Assembly: GCA_016716335.1 (NCBI GenBank)
Contig: JADJWN010000011.1
Span: 1-64,000, forward strand
From: Saprospiraceae bacterium
Lineage (GTDB): Bacteria > Bacteroidota > Bacteroidia > Chitinophagales > Saprospiraceae
DNA: 64,000 nucleotides
Direction of reading: 5' to 3'
Part shown: positions 9,236 to 20,609 of the stretch, piece by piece
Numbering within the stretch: the first letter of the stretch is position 1
How the letters are laid out: the number at the start of each line of letters is the position of its first letter
Position numbers and translations under genes: made by a program
The notes under the pieces: model-generated
Databases searched by the model: none
The model's input: only the letters and a program-made list of their open reading frames with translations
Told to the model about the DNA's origin: nothing

Positions 9236-10990
9236 ATGGCTGAACAGCAATCTAAAGACGCAAAAATTTTGAAAAGGGTGCTTGGAATAGCCATGCCTTT
9301 CAGAAAACTATTTATCGGGTCTTTGATCCTTGCGGTGGTTATTACGCCATTTTCCATTGCGCAGCCATTTATTGTCCAGCAGATTGTGGACAAAAATATC
9401 ATAGGTGGTGACAAAGCAGGTATCATGCCGATGGCAGTACTCTTTGTGCTTGTACTGCTGCTTAATGTAATTCTGAAGTATTTTTTTATTTATATGACAG
9501 CACGGCTGGGCCAGTCTGTCATCAAAAGTATGCGGGTCAAGGTATTTGATCACATATTGCACCTGAGGCTACGATATTTTGATAAGACTCCGGTGGGTAC
9601 TGCCACTACCCGTACCATCAACGATATAGAGGCGATCAACAATGTTTTTGCTCAGGGAGTCATCACCATAGTGGCAGATATTATCACGTTGATAGCAGTA
9701 GTAGCCATCATGTTTTATACCAGCTGGAGGCTGACGCTGATTGTGTTTATGACTATGCCCTTTATGTTTGTGGCGGTATATATTTTCAAGGAGAAGGTTA
9801 AGGTGTCTTACCAGAAAGTAAGAAACCAGATTGCCACGATGAATTCTTTTTTGCAGGAGCGTATCACGGGAATGAAGATTGTGCAGATCTTCAATGCAGA
9901 AGCCAAGGAGGCAGAAGCTTTCAGAAAAATCAACAGAGAGTACACCAGTGCCAACCTGGATTCTGTCTTTTATTATGCGGTATTTTTTCCGGTAGTGGAA
10001 TTGGTTTCAGCCGTAGCGCTGGCGCTCATGATATGGCTGGGAGCCAAAGGTTATCTTCAGGATAAAGTAAGTTTCGGAGCACTGGTAGCTTTTCCAATGT
10101 ACCTCAACCTGATGTTCAGGCCTATCCGGTTTATGGCTGATAAATTCAATACCATGCAGATGGGATTGGTAGCTGCTGACAGGGTTTTTAAAATTCTGGA
10201 TAACAGGGACTTCATGCAGGATGACGGAACCTTCGAAGCAGAAAAACTGGAAGGCAAAGTAGAATTCAGAAATGTAAGTTTTGCTTACGAAGATGAACAC
10301 TATGTACTCAAGGATGTAAGTTTTACCATCCAGCCAGGCGAAACCCTCGCCCTGGTGGGCAGTACCGGATCCGGAAAAAGTACCATCATCAATCTCCTCA
10401 ACCGTTTTTATGACATTCAGAAAGGGACAATTCTGGTAGATGAGCGGGATATACGGGCATACCGATTAAAAACGCTGAGAGACAGAATTGCCATAGTACT
10501 CCAGGATGTGTTTTTATTTGACGGAACTGTATTAGAGAATATTACTATGCGGGATGCGAACATAAGCATGGAAAAAGTGCTGCTGGCTGCAAAACAGATC
10601 GGTGCCCATGAGTATATAGAAAGACTGCCCGGAGGATATCAATATAAGGTAACAGAGAGAGGGCTCAATCTTTCTGTAGGACAGCGGCAGCTTATCTCAT
10701 TTGTAAGGGCACTGGTGTTTGACCCGGACATACTCATTCTGGATGAGGCTACTTCTTCAATAGACACTGAAACTGAAGCCATCATACAATCTGCCATAGA
10801 AAAGCTGATTGACAGGCGTACCTCCATCGTAATAGCACACCGCTTGTCCACCGTAAGACATGCAAAAAATATTATTGTCCTGGATAAGGGCAGGATTGTA
10901 GAATCAGGCACTCATGAAGCATTGCTTGCCAGACCTGACGGTGCATATAGAAATCTCTATGAGATGCAGTTTGCCGAGATTGTGGAATGA
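9236..10990 (+). CDS. ABC exporter, fused permease and ATPase (MsbA-like)
   Basis: Half-transporter with a six-helix type I export domain (about residues 20-310) and a nucleotide-binding domain (about 335-580). Visible motifs are Walker A GSTGSGKST, signature LSVGQRQL, Walker B ILILDEATSS, and the H-loop AHRLS. The length of 584 residues is normal. I prefer the ATG at 9236 (MAEQQSK) to the ATG at 9227. It probably works as a homodimer exporting a lipid, peptide or drug; the substrate is unknown. It diverges from the BlaI operon and its upstream region contains the candidate BlaI operator, so joint control is possible but unproven. Confidence 0.88.
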   Translation: MAEQQSKDAKILKRVLGIAMPFRKLFIGSLILAVVITPFSIAQPFIVQQIVDKNIIGGDKAGIMPMAVLFVLVLLLNVILKYFFIYMTARLGQSVIKSMRVKVFDHILHLRLRYFDKTPVGTATTRTINDIEAINNVFAQGVITIVADIITLIAVVAIMFYTSWRLTLIVFMTMPFMFVAVYIFKEKVKVSYQKVRNQIATMNSFLQERITGMKIVQIFNAEAKEAEAFRKINREYTSANLDSVFYYAVFFPVVELVSAVALALMIWLGAKGYLQDKVSFGALVAFPMYLNLMFRPIRFMADKFNTMQMGLVAADRVFKILDNRDFMQDDGTFEAEKLEGKVEFRNVSFAYEDEHYVLKDVSFTIQPGETLALVGSTGSGKSTIINLLNRFYDIQKGTILVDERDIRAYRLKTLRDRIAIVLQDVFLFDGTVLENITMRDANISMEKVLLAAKQIGAHEYIERLPGGYQYKVTERGLNLSVGQRQLISFVRALVFDPDILILDEATSSIDTETEAIIQSAIEKLIDRRTSIVIAHRLSTVRHAKNIIVLDKGRIVESGTHEALLARPDGAYRNLYEMQFAEIVE

Positions 10991-11204
10991 TAAGTGCATG
11001 TAAAGCTCTATGAAACCTGAATTTGATGGCTTACCAAATTTTACTACTATCTTAGTCCGATCAAGATAAAGCGGAAAACCAAAATGACAGCAAATTTACC
11101 TTGAGTGGAATATAAAAACTGAACGTTTGAATTTATAAAATCAGTCATTTCAATACATTAACTGAAGCAGTTCTACCTTTTTATTTGCAGACTACTGCAT
11201 TTTC

Positions 11205-12980
11205 TTAATTTCCACTTTCCAATATCACCACTTCTGTTCGTCTGTTGTACTGATGTTCACTTTCAGCGCATTTTATGCCATTTTTACAATGATTGCGGAT
11301 ACGGTTTTCGCCCATACCTGTTACTTCTATCCTGTCGTGAGTTATCCCTTTTTCCATCAGGTAGGATTTCACCGACTCGCCTCTTTTTACGGACAGCAAC
11401 AGATTGTAGGTATCATTACCACGACTGTCCGTATGAGATTCCAGTCTGATGCGTACGAATGGATTTTCCAGCATCCACAGGGCCAGACTGTCTAATTCAG
11501 CAAATGCACCGGGCAATATTTCAGCACTGTTGTAATTATAGTAAATATTTTCAAAAATAATTCGGGAACCCACCGCTGTTTGTGACAGGAAACCGGTAGA
11601 AGGTTGAGAACTCTCTGCTACGATTGGCTCCATGACTTCATCCTCTGCATCCTCAGCACTCAGAGGTTCGAGCACTACATTGACAGTATCTCCGGACGTC
11701 TTTGCAGTATAAATGATTGTAAAGGGTTCATATTCCTCTGAAGTGATGGTAATAAGATACCTGGATTTTTCTTTCAGTTCCAATTCAGCACCTCCGGAAA
11801 AATCCGTAACAGCTTCATCTGCAGAGACAGTCCTGGGGGATATTTTAAGGATAATATTGCCCGGACTGCTGCCATTAATTATGTCGGCTTCATAATAGTC
11901 CGGATCAAGACCACTACCTGCAAACTGCAATTCCTTTGCCTCAACTCTGGCATTCCCTAAAGGCTCAAAGCTGAATTTATCCAGGACACTGATATAAACC
12001 TGAATTTTGCCAGCTTCTTCCTGTGTCAGCAGTAAGGATTTGTCAGCATTAAAACTATAAATATCATCCTTTCCTTTGCCTCCCGGCCTGTTACTGGTGA
12101 AGTAGCCTGACTTTGCGTCCGCTCGGAGGATGAGTCCGAAATCATCATAGGCACTGTTGAAAGGATGATCAAACCGCTCCGGTGCTGACCACAGACCTCC
12201 TTCCAACACAGAGATATACAGGTCAAAGCCTCCGGCACCACCTTTTCGGTCTGAGCTGAAAATCAGGACAGAGTCTCTCCAGAGATATGGAAACACATCA
12301 TTGCCTGAAGAATTGATATCGGGCCCGAGATTGACCATCCCGGTCCATTTCTTACCATCAAAAAAACAGGCGTACAAATCCATTCCTCCGAATCCATCCG
12401 CCCTGTCTGCCGAAAATATCATGATAGTACCATCCCTTGACAGTGTGGGATTGCATACGGAATAGTATTTGCTGTTGAGATTAAATTCACTCATCAGGGT
12501 ATTAGCTCCCTGAAATTCGGCAATCATGATTTTACGTACACTGGTATCTCTGTCTATCCCTCTCACTCTTTTTTTCTCAATGCCTGCACGGGTAAAATAC
12601 ATCCTCCCGTTCACTGCATCATAGGCCATCGGCCCTTCATGAAAATCAGAGTTGATCCTGGCATTGAATTTTTCCTTATTTGTCAATCTGCCATTACTTC
12701 CTGTTTCGGCATATACCAGATCAAAGAAAGGCTCATTTATGCCCGGATCGTTCTTTTTATTTTTTACACTTTCTGCGTGTACAAAGGCAATCTTATCGCC
12801 AAAAAAAGCCGGCGAAAATTCCAGATTGGCGGTATTGATACCACTTTCGTTGATGAGTTTAATGTTTTTTATGACCGATGTATTCAGTATCTGACCCCAA
12901 AGATTCGCATCAGGACCAATAATTAAAACAATCCATATAACTGCCCAAATCCACCCATTATGTCTTATACTCTTCCGCAT
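11205..12980 (-). CDS. OmpA-family protein with PD40 propeller repeats
   Basis: 591 residues: signal sequence, WD40-like PD40 repeats (about 45-330; for example TMIFSADRADGFGGMDLY and FPYLWRDSVLIFSSDRKGG), a linker domain, and a C-terminal OmpA peptidoglycan-binding domain (about 470-588) with LESHTDSRGNDTYNLLLS and VTGMGENR. It is the last gene of the adhesin-PorP-OmpA operon, 4 bp after the PorP gene. Proteins of this architecture are commonly encoded with PorP/SprF and large T9SS cargo, probably anchoring the complex to the cell wall; that role is inferred from context. Confidence 0.88.
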   Translation of the reverse strand: MRKSIRHNGWIWAVIWIVLIIGPDANLWGQILNTSVIKNIKLINESGINTANLEFSPAFFGDKIAFVHAESVKNKKNDPGINEPFFDLVYAETGSNGRLTNKEKFNARINSDFHEGPMAYDAVNGRMYFTRAGIEKKRVRGIDRDTSVRKIMIAEFQGANTLMSEFNLNSKYYSVCNPTLSRDGTIMIFSADRADGFGGMDLYACFFDGKKWTGMVNLGPDINSSGNDVFPYLWRDSVLIFSSDRKGGAGGFDLYISVLEGGLWSAPERFDHPFNSAYDDFGLILRADAKSGYFTSNRPGGKGKDDIYSFNADKSLLLTQEEAGKIQVYISVLDKFSFEPLGNARVEAKELQFAGSGLDPDYYEADIINGSSPGNIILKISPRTVSADEAVTDFSGGAELELKEKSRYLITITSEEYEPFTIIYTAKTSGDTVNVVLEPLSAEDAEDEVMEPIVAESSQPSTGFLSQTAVGSRIIFENIYYNYNSAEILPGAFAELDSLALWMLENPFVRIRLESHTDSRGNDTYNLLLSVKRGESVKSYLMEKGITHDRIEVTGMGENRIRNHCKNGIKCAESEHQYNRRTEVVILESGN

Positions 12981-12984
12981 CTTA

Positions 12985-13935
12985 TCAGAAATATCTTGGA
13001 TTTACAATTACTGTCCGGATCCGTGAAGGAATAAAACAGTATGAAAGTATCATTTCTATACTTCCATTATCAATGGTACGGAGCTTTGATAAAGTAATAT
13101 CATGGGCAAAGCCAAGCATCAGACGTTGGGACAATTGAAACGAAAAAATAATATCCAATGACTCGCCGATATCTGTGCCCGCCCCACCGGTACGGTAGGT
13201 AAGTCCTGCCATATATTTTTCACTGAAAGTTGCCGAAAGATTGAAGTCAATGGTATAGGGACTGTTTTCTGCCGTCCTGAACAATACCTGTGGAGTCATA
13301 CGGATATCGTCATTCAGCGGAAAACTGCCACCACCCATAATCAGCAGATGCCTTACCTCGGTAGAAGAAAATGTATTGGTATCAAAATCCAGATCGCTGC
13401 GTATCATGCGTGGTACGGAAGCACCCAGAAAATAATTATTGGTATTGAAATAAACCCCGAATCCCGCATTCAGCAGATTTCTTGTCTGAATAAGCTGCGG
13501 TATAGACGGATCCTGCAGAATATCCTGTATTGCAAAAAGCCTGGGATCCGTAAAATCCTGTGTAAAATTTCTGCCTGACACATTCATGCCCATACTGAGT
13601 GTGCCATCGCCAAAGATAAATTTGTAGGCATAAGCCAGTTCGTAGGTGATTTTTTCAGATATGCCTATCGTCTGGCGTTCGAGATTCAATCCGAGACCGA
13701 TACGGCTCCCTATTCTGGGCAGATTTACACTGGCCAGCTGAGCCTTGGGAGCTCCGGGAAAACCATTCCACTGATCTCTGTACAGGAGTGTCACACAGGT
13801 ATGCGGATCATTACCCGCAAAAGCAGGATTAAGACTCAGCTTATTGTACATAAACTGGGTGTACATCTGCTGCTGTTGCCCTGACAGGCCGATGGATACA
13901 AAAAGCAATGACAGGTAAAAGGTATATTTCATCAT
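12985..13935 (-). CDS. PorP/SprF-family T9SS outer-membrane protein
   Basis: 316 residues with a signal peptide ending SIGLSGQ and the family's diagnostic opening QMYTQFMYNKLSLNPAFAG, followed by YRDQWNGFPGAPK and a run of beta strands. PorP/SprF proteins are outer-membrane barrels that help deliver or anchor specific type IX cargo. The ATG overlaps the stop of the upstream adhesin gene by 4 bp, indicating coupled translation and pointing to that adhesin as its partner. Confidence 0.93.
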   Translation of the reverse strand: MMKYTFYLSLLFVSIGLSGQQQQMYTQFMYNKLSLNPAFAGNDPHTCVTLLYRDQWNGFPGAPKAQLASVNLPRIGSRIGLGLNLERQTIGISEKITYELAYAYKFIFGDGTLSMGMNVSGRNFTQDFTDPRLFAIQDILQDPSIPQLIQTRNLLNAGFGVYFNTNNYFLGASVPRMIRSDLDFDTNTFSSTEVRHLLIMGGGSFPLNDDIRMTPQVLFRTAENSPYTIDFNLSATFSEKYMAGLTYRTGGAGTDIGESLDIIFSFQLSQRLMLGFAHDITLSKLRTIDNGSIEMILSYCFIPSRIRTVIVNPRYF

Positions 13936-16900
13936 CGCTGTAAAATTAAGAATCCATGAATGGGGTTGGAACCATCACCGAGCTCCAATATATAATAATA
14001 AGTACCTGCCGGAAGCGGATTGCCGGCATGTGTACCTTCCCAGTCGTTTCGGTATGGTGCGGCATGAAAGACCTGTGCTCCCCATTGATTGAACACATAG
14101 AGCTGATTGCGGGGAAAATTGTCATTGTTAAGACAGGGTACCACAAAAGCATCATTATATCCGTCCTTGTTGGGCGTAATTACATTGGGTGCAAAACAGT
14201 CCAAAGCATCACTGATGGATAGCACTACTCTTGCCTCCGCACACAGATTGTCACAGAAAATACCACAAACTTTATAAGTAAAACTCACATCTTCCGTAAA
14301 TCTCGGATCAGGAATATAGGTAACAAAATTCTGACGGACCACTACCCTGCCATGTTTGGGTGGGGAAGTAACCGTGATTTCAAATCCATTCGGCACTTTA
14401 TCATTGTCCAGAATATTCAGATCCACTTGCCTGTTGTAAGGTATGGTGTAGATATCATCTTTCAGGTCCGGAATAAATTCCACATGGACGACAGCAGTGT
14501 CTGTACTGAAATTCAGACAACCGGGCACACTGTAATGGAGAAGGAAGAAATTCGATCCTTCCTTCAGGTTGGAAATCAGGACAGATCTGTCGGTATTGGG
14601 TTGGAGTATAAGCTGTGGGTCCGGAGAGGTAAAAGTGAGTTCAACATCCGGTGGTCCGAACCGTGAGATCAGGGTAATAAAATCTCCGGGACAAACCGTA
14701 ATTCTGTCATCCACAAAACTTGCTTCGATATCCGGTGGTACACTGACCCGGATGACATAGTTTTGAGACCGCTCCGACAAACATGAACCTATGGCAGCCA
14801 CAGCATAAAACAGATGCGTACCCGTTTCTGCAAAAGCATCTGACCGGATGACATGACAGATTTCCCTGCTTTCGCTCAACACTTCACCCGACAATGCGTG
14901 ATAAAACTGCACAAGCGCTCCGGCAGTAAGCGTATTGGGTTCCAGACAAATTTCTATCCTGCTGTCATCATCTTTGCAGATGGAAAAATTGTTGCCCGCC
15001 ACCATCGGGGTCTCTATTCTGTCCCTTACAAAAATAAATCTGCTTTGCGGATTGAGGGACCGGCAACCGTTCACTTCTGTCTGTAAGGTATAAACTCCGC
15101 TATTCTGTGAGGTGGCCGCAGGAATGACCGGATTTCTGAAATCCGAAACAAAACCACCCGGACCGGTCCAGATATAGAGGGCATTCTGAACTTCTGCGGT
15201 ACTCAGAGCCAGGTCTGATCCGTGACAAATACTATCCATAGCTATAATTGCAGGACTGACGGGTCTGGGTCTTACGTCTATGGTAAGTGGTTCGGAAGGT
15301 AAGGACGGACAACCATCGCGGACGACAGTGAGAGAATACTGCCCGTTGTGTATCTGTCCTGCTCCGGATATAAGCAACCGGCTCTCCATAGTTGATACAG
15401 CACCACCGGGTGTAGCCCATAAAAACTGATCACCTGCCACCTGTCCTGCTGTGTTGATTCTTATAGTATCACCTGTGCAATAAAAGAAATTGCTCTGCAG
15501 TTCGGGTCTGGGAGGAGAAAGCCTGAACAGAAGTTTTATTTCAAACGGATCGGATGGACATCCCTGATTGAAAATCCTTAGTATGTATTTGCCGGTATCC
15601 TGCAATGAGGCATTCTCAAGGACCGGATTCTTTTGAGTGGAAAATACCGTATTGGCGTAGCTCCATTCATAGCTGTAATTACCCTCCGGAGGAAAAACGG
15701 AAGGAAAAAACCGCACCGGTGTATTGCCATCCATACAAGGCCGGGCATCTGTACTCACAGCTGTAATTGTGGGCTTGCCGGTGACCTGCACAAAGGTGGA
15801 AGCATTGTTCTGACATAAAGTGGGCGTAGTGATGGTTACGCTGTACTCTCCGGGTACTGCGGGAATAAGAGGATTTTGTACCGGAGGAATATTGGCGACA
15901 GGGCCACTCCAGATATAGCTGGCATTAGGCACAAAGGTAGCCGTAAGCCGGATGGAATCTCCCTCACAGGCCGGTCCCGAATTGGTGGCACCAATCTCCA
16001 GAATATTGATAATTCCAATATTCCTGATTTCTGAAATATCCGACCTGCAACTGCCCCTGACAGCCACTACCTGCCATGCTCCCTGCAAAGCAATCTGTGC
16101 ATTGGTGACTGTGATGGTATTCTGGGCAGTGACCCTGAAAAGTACATTGTCCTTATACCATTCGTAGCTGTCTGCTCCCGGCGAATTGGTGGCCAGCAGA
16201 TTGAAAGTCGAACCCTGACAAAAGACTTCCGCACCGGCTATCAGAGGTCTGGCAGGTTTTTCCAGGACTGTCACTGTGGTGCTTGCCGTATCAGAACTGC
16301 ACCGTCTGTTGGTAATGACCAGCTTATATATTCCGGAGTGGATGGATTGCGCATTATTGATAATCCTCGGATTCTGACCCGTTTCCGAATATCCGGCAGG
16401 ACCGGTCCACTGATAGCTGAATCCATTTCCTGTGACGGAAGTGCCGAGCTGAATACTTTGTCCTTCGCAGGGTGTGAGCAAAGATTATTGACTGTGGCGA
16501 CAGGGACCCGCAACACAGTAAGCCTGATGAAGGCTGAAGGATTGGATCTGCACCCTTCTCCCTGAGCTATGACATGATAAAAATGTACGCCCTGTACCGG
16601 ACTCAAAACCACATTGGGTGTCTGGGTTTTTTGCAAAAGTACTCCATTGGGAAATATACCCTCATACCATTCATAGGTGACCTCCCCACTGAATGCGGTG
16701 GTACTCAGGATTATATCATTACCCTCACAAATGGTATCCTTTTCTACCTGTATCACCGGATTAATGAGGGGTTGGATATTTACCAGTACAGAACCTTCTG
16801 CCGTACAACCGTTGAAACCTGTCACTGTGACCCGGTATGTACCATTGAAATCAGAAGTTACATTAGGTATAAAGGGATTTTCTTCAAAAAACTCCACACC

Positions 16901-19900
16901 GTTGGGGCCTGTCCACCTATAAGAATAAATATTGGGCACGGATGAAGCGGGTGGATTGGCAAAAAGTTTCAGGGTATCGTTCTGGCAAAGTCCCGATGTA
17001 AAGGTCGGTCTTAATTCCATAGTTCTGACCAATATCTGTGTGCTGAATTGTGCACTGTTGCCTGCCGCATCCGTCACGGTAAGCTGTACATTGACATTTC
17101 CCGCCATTGAGCAGTCTATCAGACGGGGCTCGACCGTCCTTTCAGCAATGACACAGTTGTCTCTGCTTCCATTGTCTATTTCTGAAGGCTGGAGGATGTA
17201 ACTGTCTATACCTGAAGGCGAAATCTGTATGACTGCATTTTTGCACAATGCCTGGGGAGCCTGTCTGTCCTCCACTTCCACTGTAAAAGTGCATGAACCC
17301 ATATTACCGGCCTGATCAGAGGAAGCAATCTTTAATGTATTCAGGCCTCCATTGAGCAAAAAGTTGACCTGTGCTGCATTGGCAGGAATAGCCGTCTGTA
17401 CCTGAGTCGTGGCTCCACTGATTTCCAGAGTAAAACTGAGGTCCGTATATTTGAGTCTCGCCTGGATATAACTTTCACCATCGGTTATTTGTCCGGGAGA
17501 CAAGGGTCTGCAAGGATTGATACCTCCGCCTTGTATTGAGGTGCCCACTCTCGGTATTGCCGTGAATGTGACATTGCCGTTTTGTATCCAGTCATTAAAA
17601 CGGTTCCTTTCGAGAGCAAACCGTGTGACAGACAAACCGCATGAAACCGTCTGCTGATGATAGACCGTGTTGCCTATATAACTGCCATCCGGGGCGAATA
17701 TCTCATAATGTTCATCAGGATCTCCCACATCACCGAATATTTCAAATTCCAATATGATATCCTTATTTAAGTAGCGGACCGGAAAAACATCAGTGAATAT
17801 AAACTGGCGGGGCCTGGCTACAAATGATCCCGTCAGATCATTGAAAATATAGGAAATCAGGGAGGCTTCTTTGGTAGCAGGCACTTGTCTGGCGTACATT
17901 CTGTTGCCCGAGCAGTTCTCTGTCACTTGAAAATTTGTCAAAAGTGTAAACATGCTTCGGCAGCTGTCCTGTGGCAGAACCAGCACTGTATCTGCAGGAC
18001 AGGTTAGTACCGGACCTGTATTATCTACCACCTCAATCTGGGTTATGCAGCTCTTTGTATTGCCGGCACAGTCCGATACTTCAAAACTCAGGTTGTGCCT
18101 TCCTGCTTCAAATGAAAAATCCAGAGATTGAGAAGCCTGAAACGACCTGAAATCCCCATTATTGATTTTGTAGCGATAGCTCAGGTTATCTCTTATTTCT
18201 ATCTCAAAGCTGAGTCTTGCACGCACCTGCGAATTGGCACATATGTCATTGACGGATAATATGGGTATATCCGGTACAATATTGGGAATAAACCGGAATT
18301 CAATCCTTCCGTCCTGCATCCATCGTTCCATTCTGGACTTTTGAATGGTGAGCGTAAGGGTAGCGTTGCTGCATTGCGTAGTGCCATTGGGGGTACGGCT
18401 GATGACCATTCCATCTTCATCAATAATATTGAAATACTCAGGATTGTCATCTATGTCCAGATTTCTGAGTTCGATAATCAACTCTGCATCACCCGCAATG
18501 ACAAAAGCATTGGGATTATAAGGGCCTAACACCAGGGTGAATGAATCCACGATGGACTCCGGATTGCCGGGAGAAGCCGACCGGACCTGATGTACTGCAT
18601 TCCTTACCAGAGGAGACTGAGTCTCTATACAATTGTCAGTGCCAAAAGGGGCAATCAGACTTACCTGAGCTTTACAGTCGTCCTGACTGAGGGCAATCAA
18701 TCTGTCTTCCGGACAATTCTGAAGAGCCGGAGCCAGGGTATCTCTTACACCAAAGGTTGCAGTACTGACTGAAACATTTCCACATTCGTCATAGTACACA
18801 AAATCTACCGTTTCATACCTCAAAAAACCTTGTCTGCCGGAAGGGCATAGCCCCGCATTCAAGGTACCAGGGTGTATGCCGGGAAATGTAAGGGTATCAG
18901 CAACATTATAAGATCCGGGTACAGCCGCAAACAATTTCAGTCTTTGCGTACATACCGGCACTGCTGCCGAATTGGCCCCGGCATTGAGCCACTGCGAAAA
19001 TTCCGTTTCAAGATCGACCGTATTTTCACAAAGATAAGATCTATCCTGCGCAGCAGAAGTCAGGTCAGGCTTCCTGTCAGAGTCTATCCTGAGCGTCTGC
19101 AAAAATTCAGATACATTCTGACATACGTCTCTTGCGGTATATTTTCTGAATATCCGATAGCTGCAAGAAACGGTCTCTGTACTGTCTGAAAAACTGAGGG
19201 TGTACGGACTGCAGTTATCACTGATCCCGGTAATAAAAAGACTATCAGGTTTTGCAGCCAATACTGCACAGCTCAGGTTTATATTGGAAGGGGCCTGTAT
19301 CACAGGAGCTCTGAGGTCTCTCACAGTGATACGCTGAGTAGCCGTACTTGTATTATTGCAATTATCCGTGGCAGACCAAGTCCTTATGATTTCATAATTA
19401 TAGAATGCGCAATTCAGCGTATCTGTACTTCGGGTTGAATTCTGACTGAACTGTACCGTCATATTCTGTGTACAGAAATCTGTAGCTGTAATGTTGGGCA
19501 CTAATGGAACTGAATCACAACTCACTGTCACATCTCCCGGCACATTCATCAATACTGGCGGCACATCATCCATGACACTGAAGGTAGTGGTGCCGGGTGT
19601 GATTATCTGATTTCCGCATTCATCCAGCACAAAAAAGTTGATATTCATTGTCCAGGCACAGACTCCGTTGGGTATATTGGGATAGGGGCCGTTGGCAATG
19701 CTTCCTCCTCCTGTCTGTATGACATTACCTCCTGCACTGATACTGTATTGATATATGGTCCAGTTCAGGGTATTGGAACAATTATCCGTTGCAGTATAGT
19801 GCCCTTTGTTGCGTATCCATGCAATCAGTGTGTCCCGGATGCCGGCTACACATTTGTATTGTACATTCGGCGGAATAATCAGTGTGGGGGGAATATTGTC

Positions 19901-20326
19901 AAAAGTAAAAAATCTTGCAGTCACCGGCATACTTAGATTCCCAGCCGCATCTGATGCCGTAAATACGACTCTTACACTCCGGGTATTTCCGCAAAGGGTG
20001 TCAGCAGATTGATTGAAAATATTGATGACATCTGACAGAGAGGGTGAAGCGGTGATGGTCACCTGTCCGGAATCATCCATTGCCATGGCTCCTGCTGCAT
20101 TATTATACCAATCTGTCAATGCAGGTATCGGGTCTGAGCCTGCCGAGCAGAGCACAGAGCTATCTTTGGGCAACACTGTAAAAACCGGAGGCTGATTATC
20201 CTGACCTGACAGCAGTAGATGTGTCCCTGCAAAGAGGAACCATGCGGAAGCCAGAAGAAATCTGATAAAAACCGAAGAGCTCTGTATCAAAGCAGTAAAT
20301 CCCTGTGTAGGACGGATATCTGGCAT
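13932..20326 (-). CDS. Giant T9SS type B surface protein (HYR/Ig-like repeats), frameshifted
   Basis: A cell-surface protein of about 2,130 residues. ATG 20326 is chosen because it precedes a hydrophobic signal (FIRFLLASAWFLFAGTHLLL) and because a TAnnTTTG element covers the upstream alternative TTG start. The N-terminal half has HYR-like repeats (DNIPPTLIIPPNVQYKC; VPPVLMNVPGDVTVSC). The C-terminal half has Ig-like repeats (YSYRWTGPNG). The protein ends in a gliding-motility-associated type B sorting domain (CFAPNVITPNKDGYNDAF). The frame breaks near 16480-16490; adding one base joins ATVNN to LLTPCEGQSIQLG and gives 6,396 nt, an exact codon number. It is cotranscribed with PorP/SprF and OmpA. 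Likely an adhesin; no ligand can be inferred. Confidence 0.85.
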
Positions 20327-20380
20327 CAGGTTACGTTCAGGTTGATAAAAATAATCCGGTCGGCTCTTCGTTTTCAGGGT

Positions 20381-20388
20381 CAAAGATA
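20381..20388 (-). promoter_or_regulatory. Putative -7 element of the adhesin-PorP-OmpA operon
   Basis: TATCTTTG on the minus strand, 55 bp before ATG 20326. This supports the choice of that ATG as the start. Confidence 0.45.
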
Positions 20389-20557
20389 CACAAATATCGG
20401 AAGGAATCGGACATTGGAATGGAATACTATTATTCGGGTTGATGGCATATCCTGTTAAAATCAGTGGTAAAATATTTTCAAATACCGAACTACTTTATTT
20501 TCAGAGGTTATAACATGCATATGAATAGCCCGACAATTTTACCATCATCAGCATACC

Positions 20558-20585
20558 TTGCTTTTATGTCAATATCGTATTTTTG
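20558..20585 (+). promoter_or_regulatory. Promoter of the enoate reductase gene
   Basis: TTG at 20558-20560, a 17-bp spacer and TATTTTTG at 20578-20585, ending 25 bp before ATG 20610. A good Bacteroidota -33/-7 pair. Confidence 0.5.
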
Positions 20586-20609
20586 GTGCTTTTCAAATCC
20601 CCTTTAATC

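Noticed and set aside
10991..11204. Terminator or small RNA between the ABC exporter and OmpA genes
   Set aside because: Only short inverted repeats such as TATCTT/AAGATA; not enough to call.
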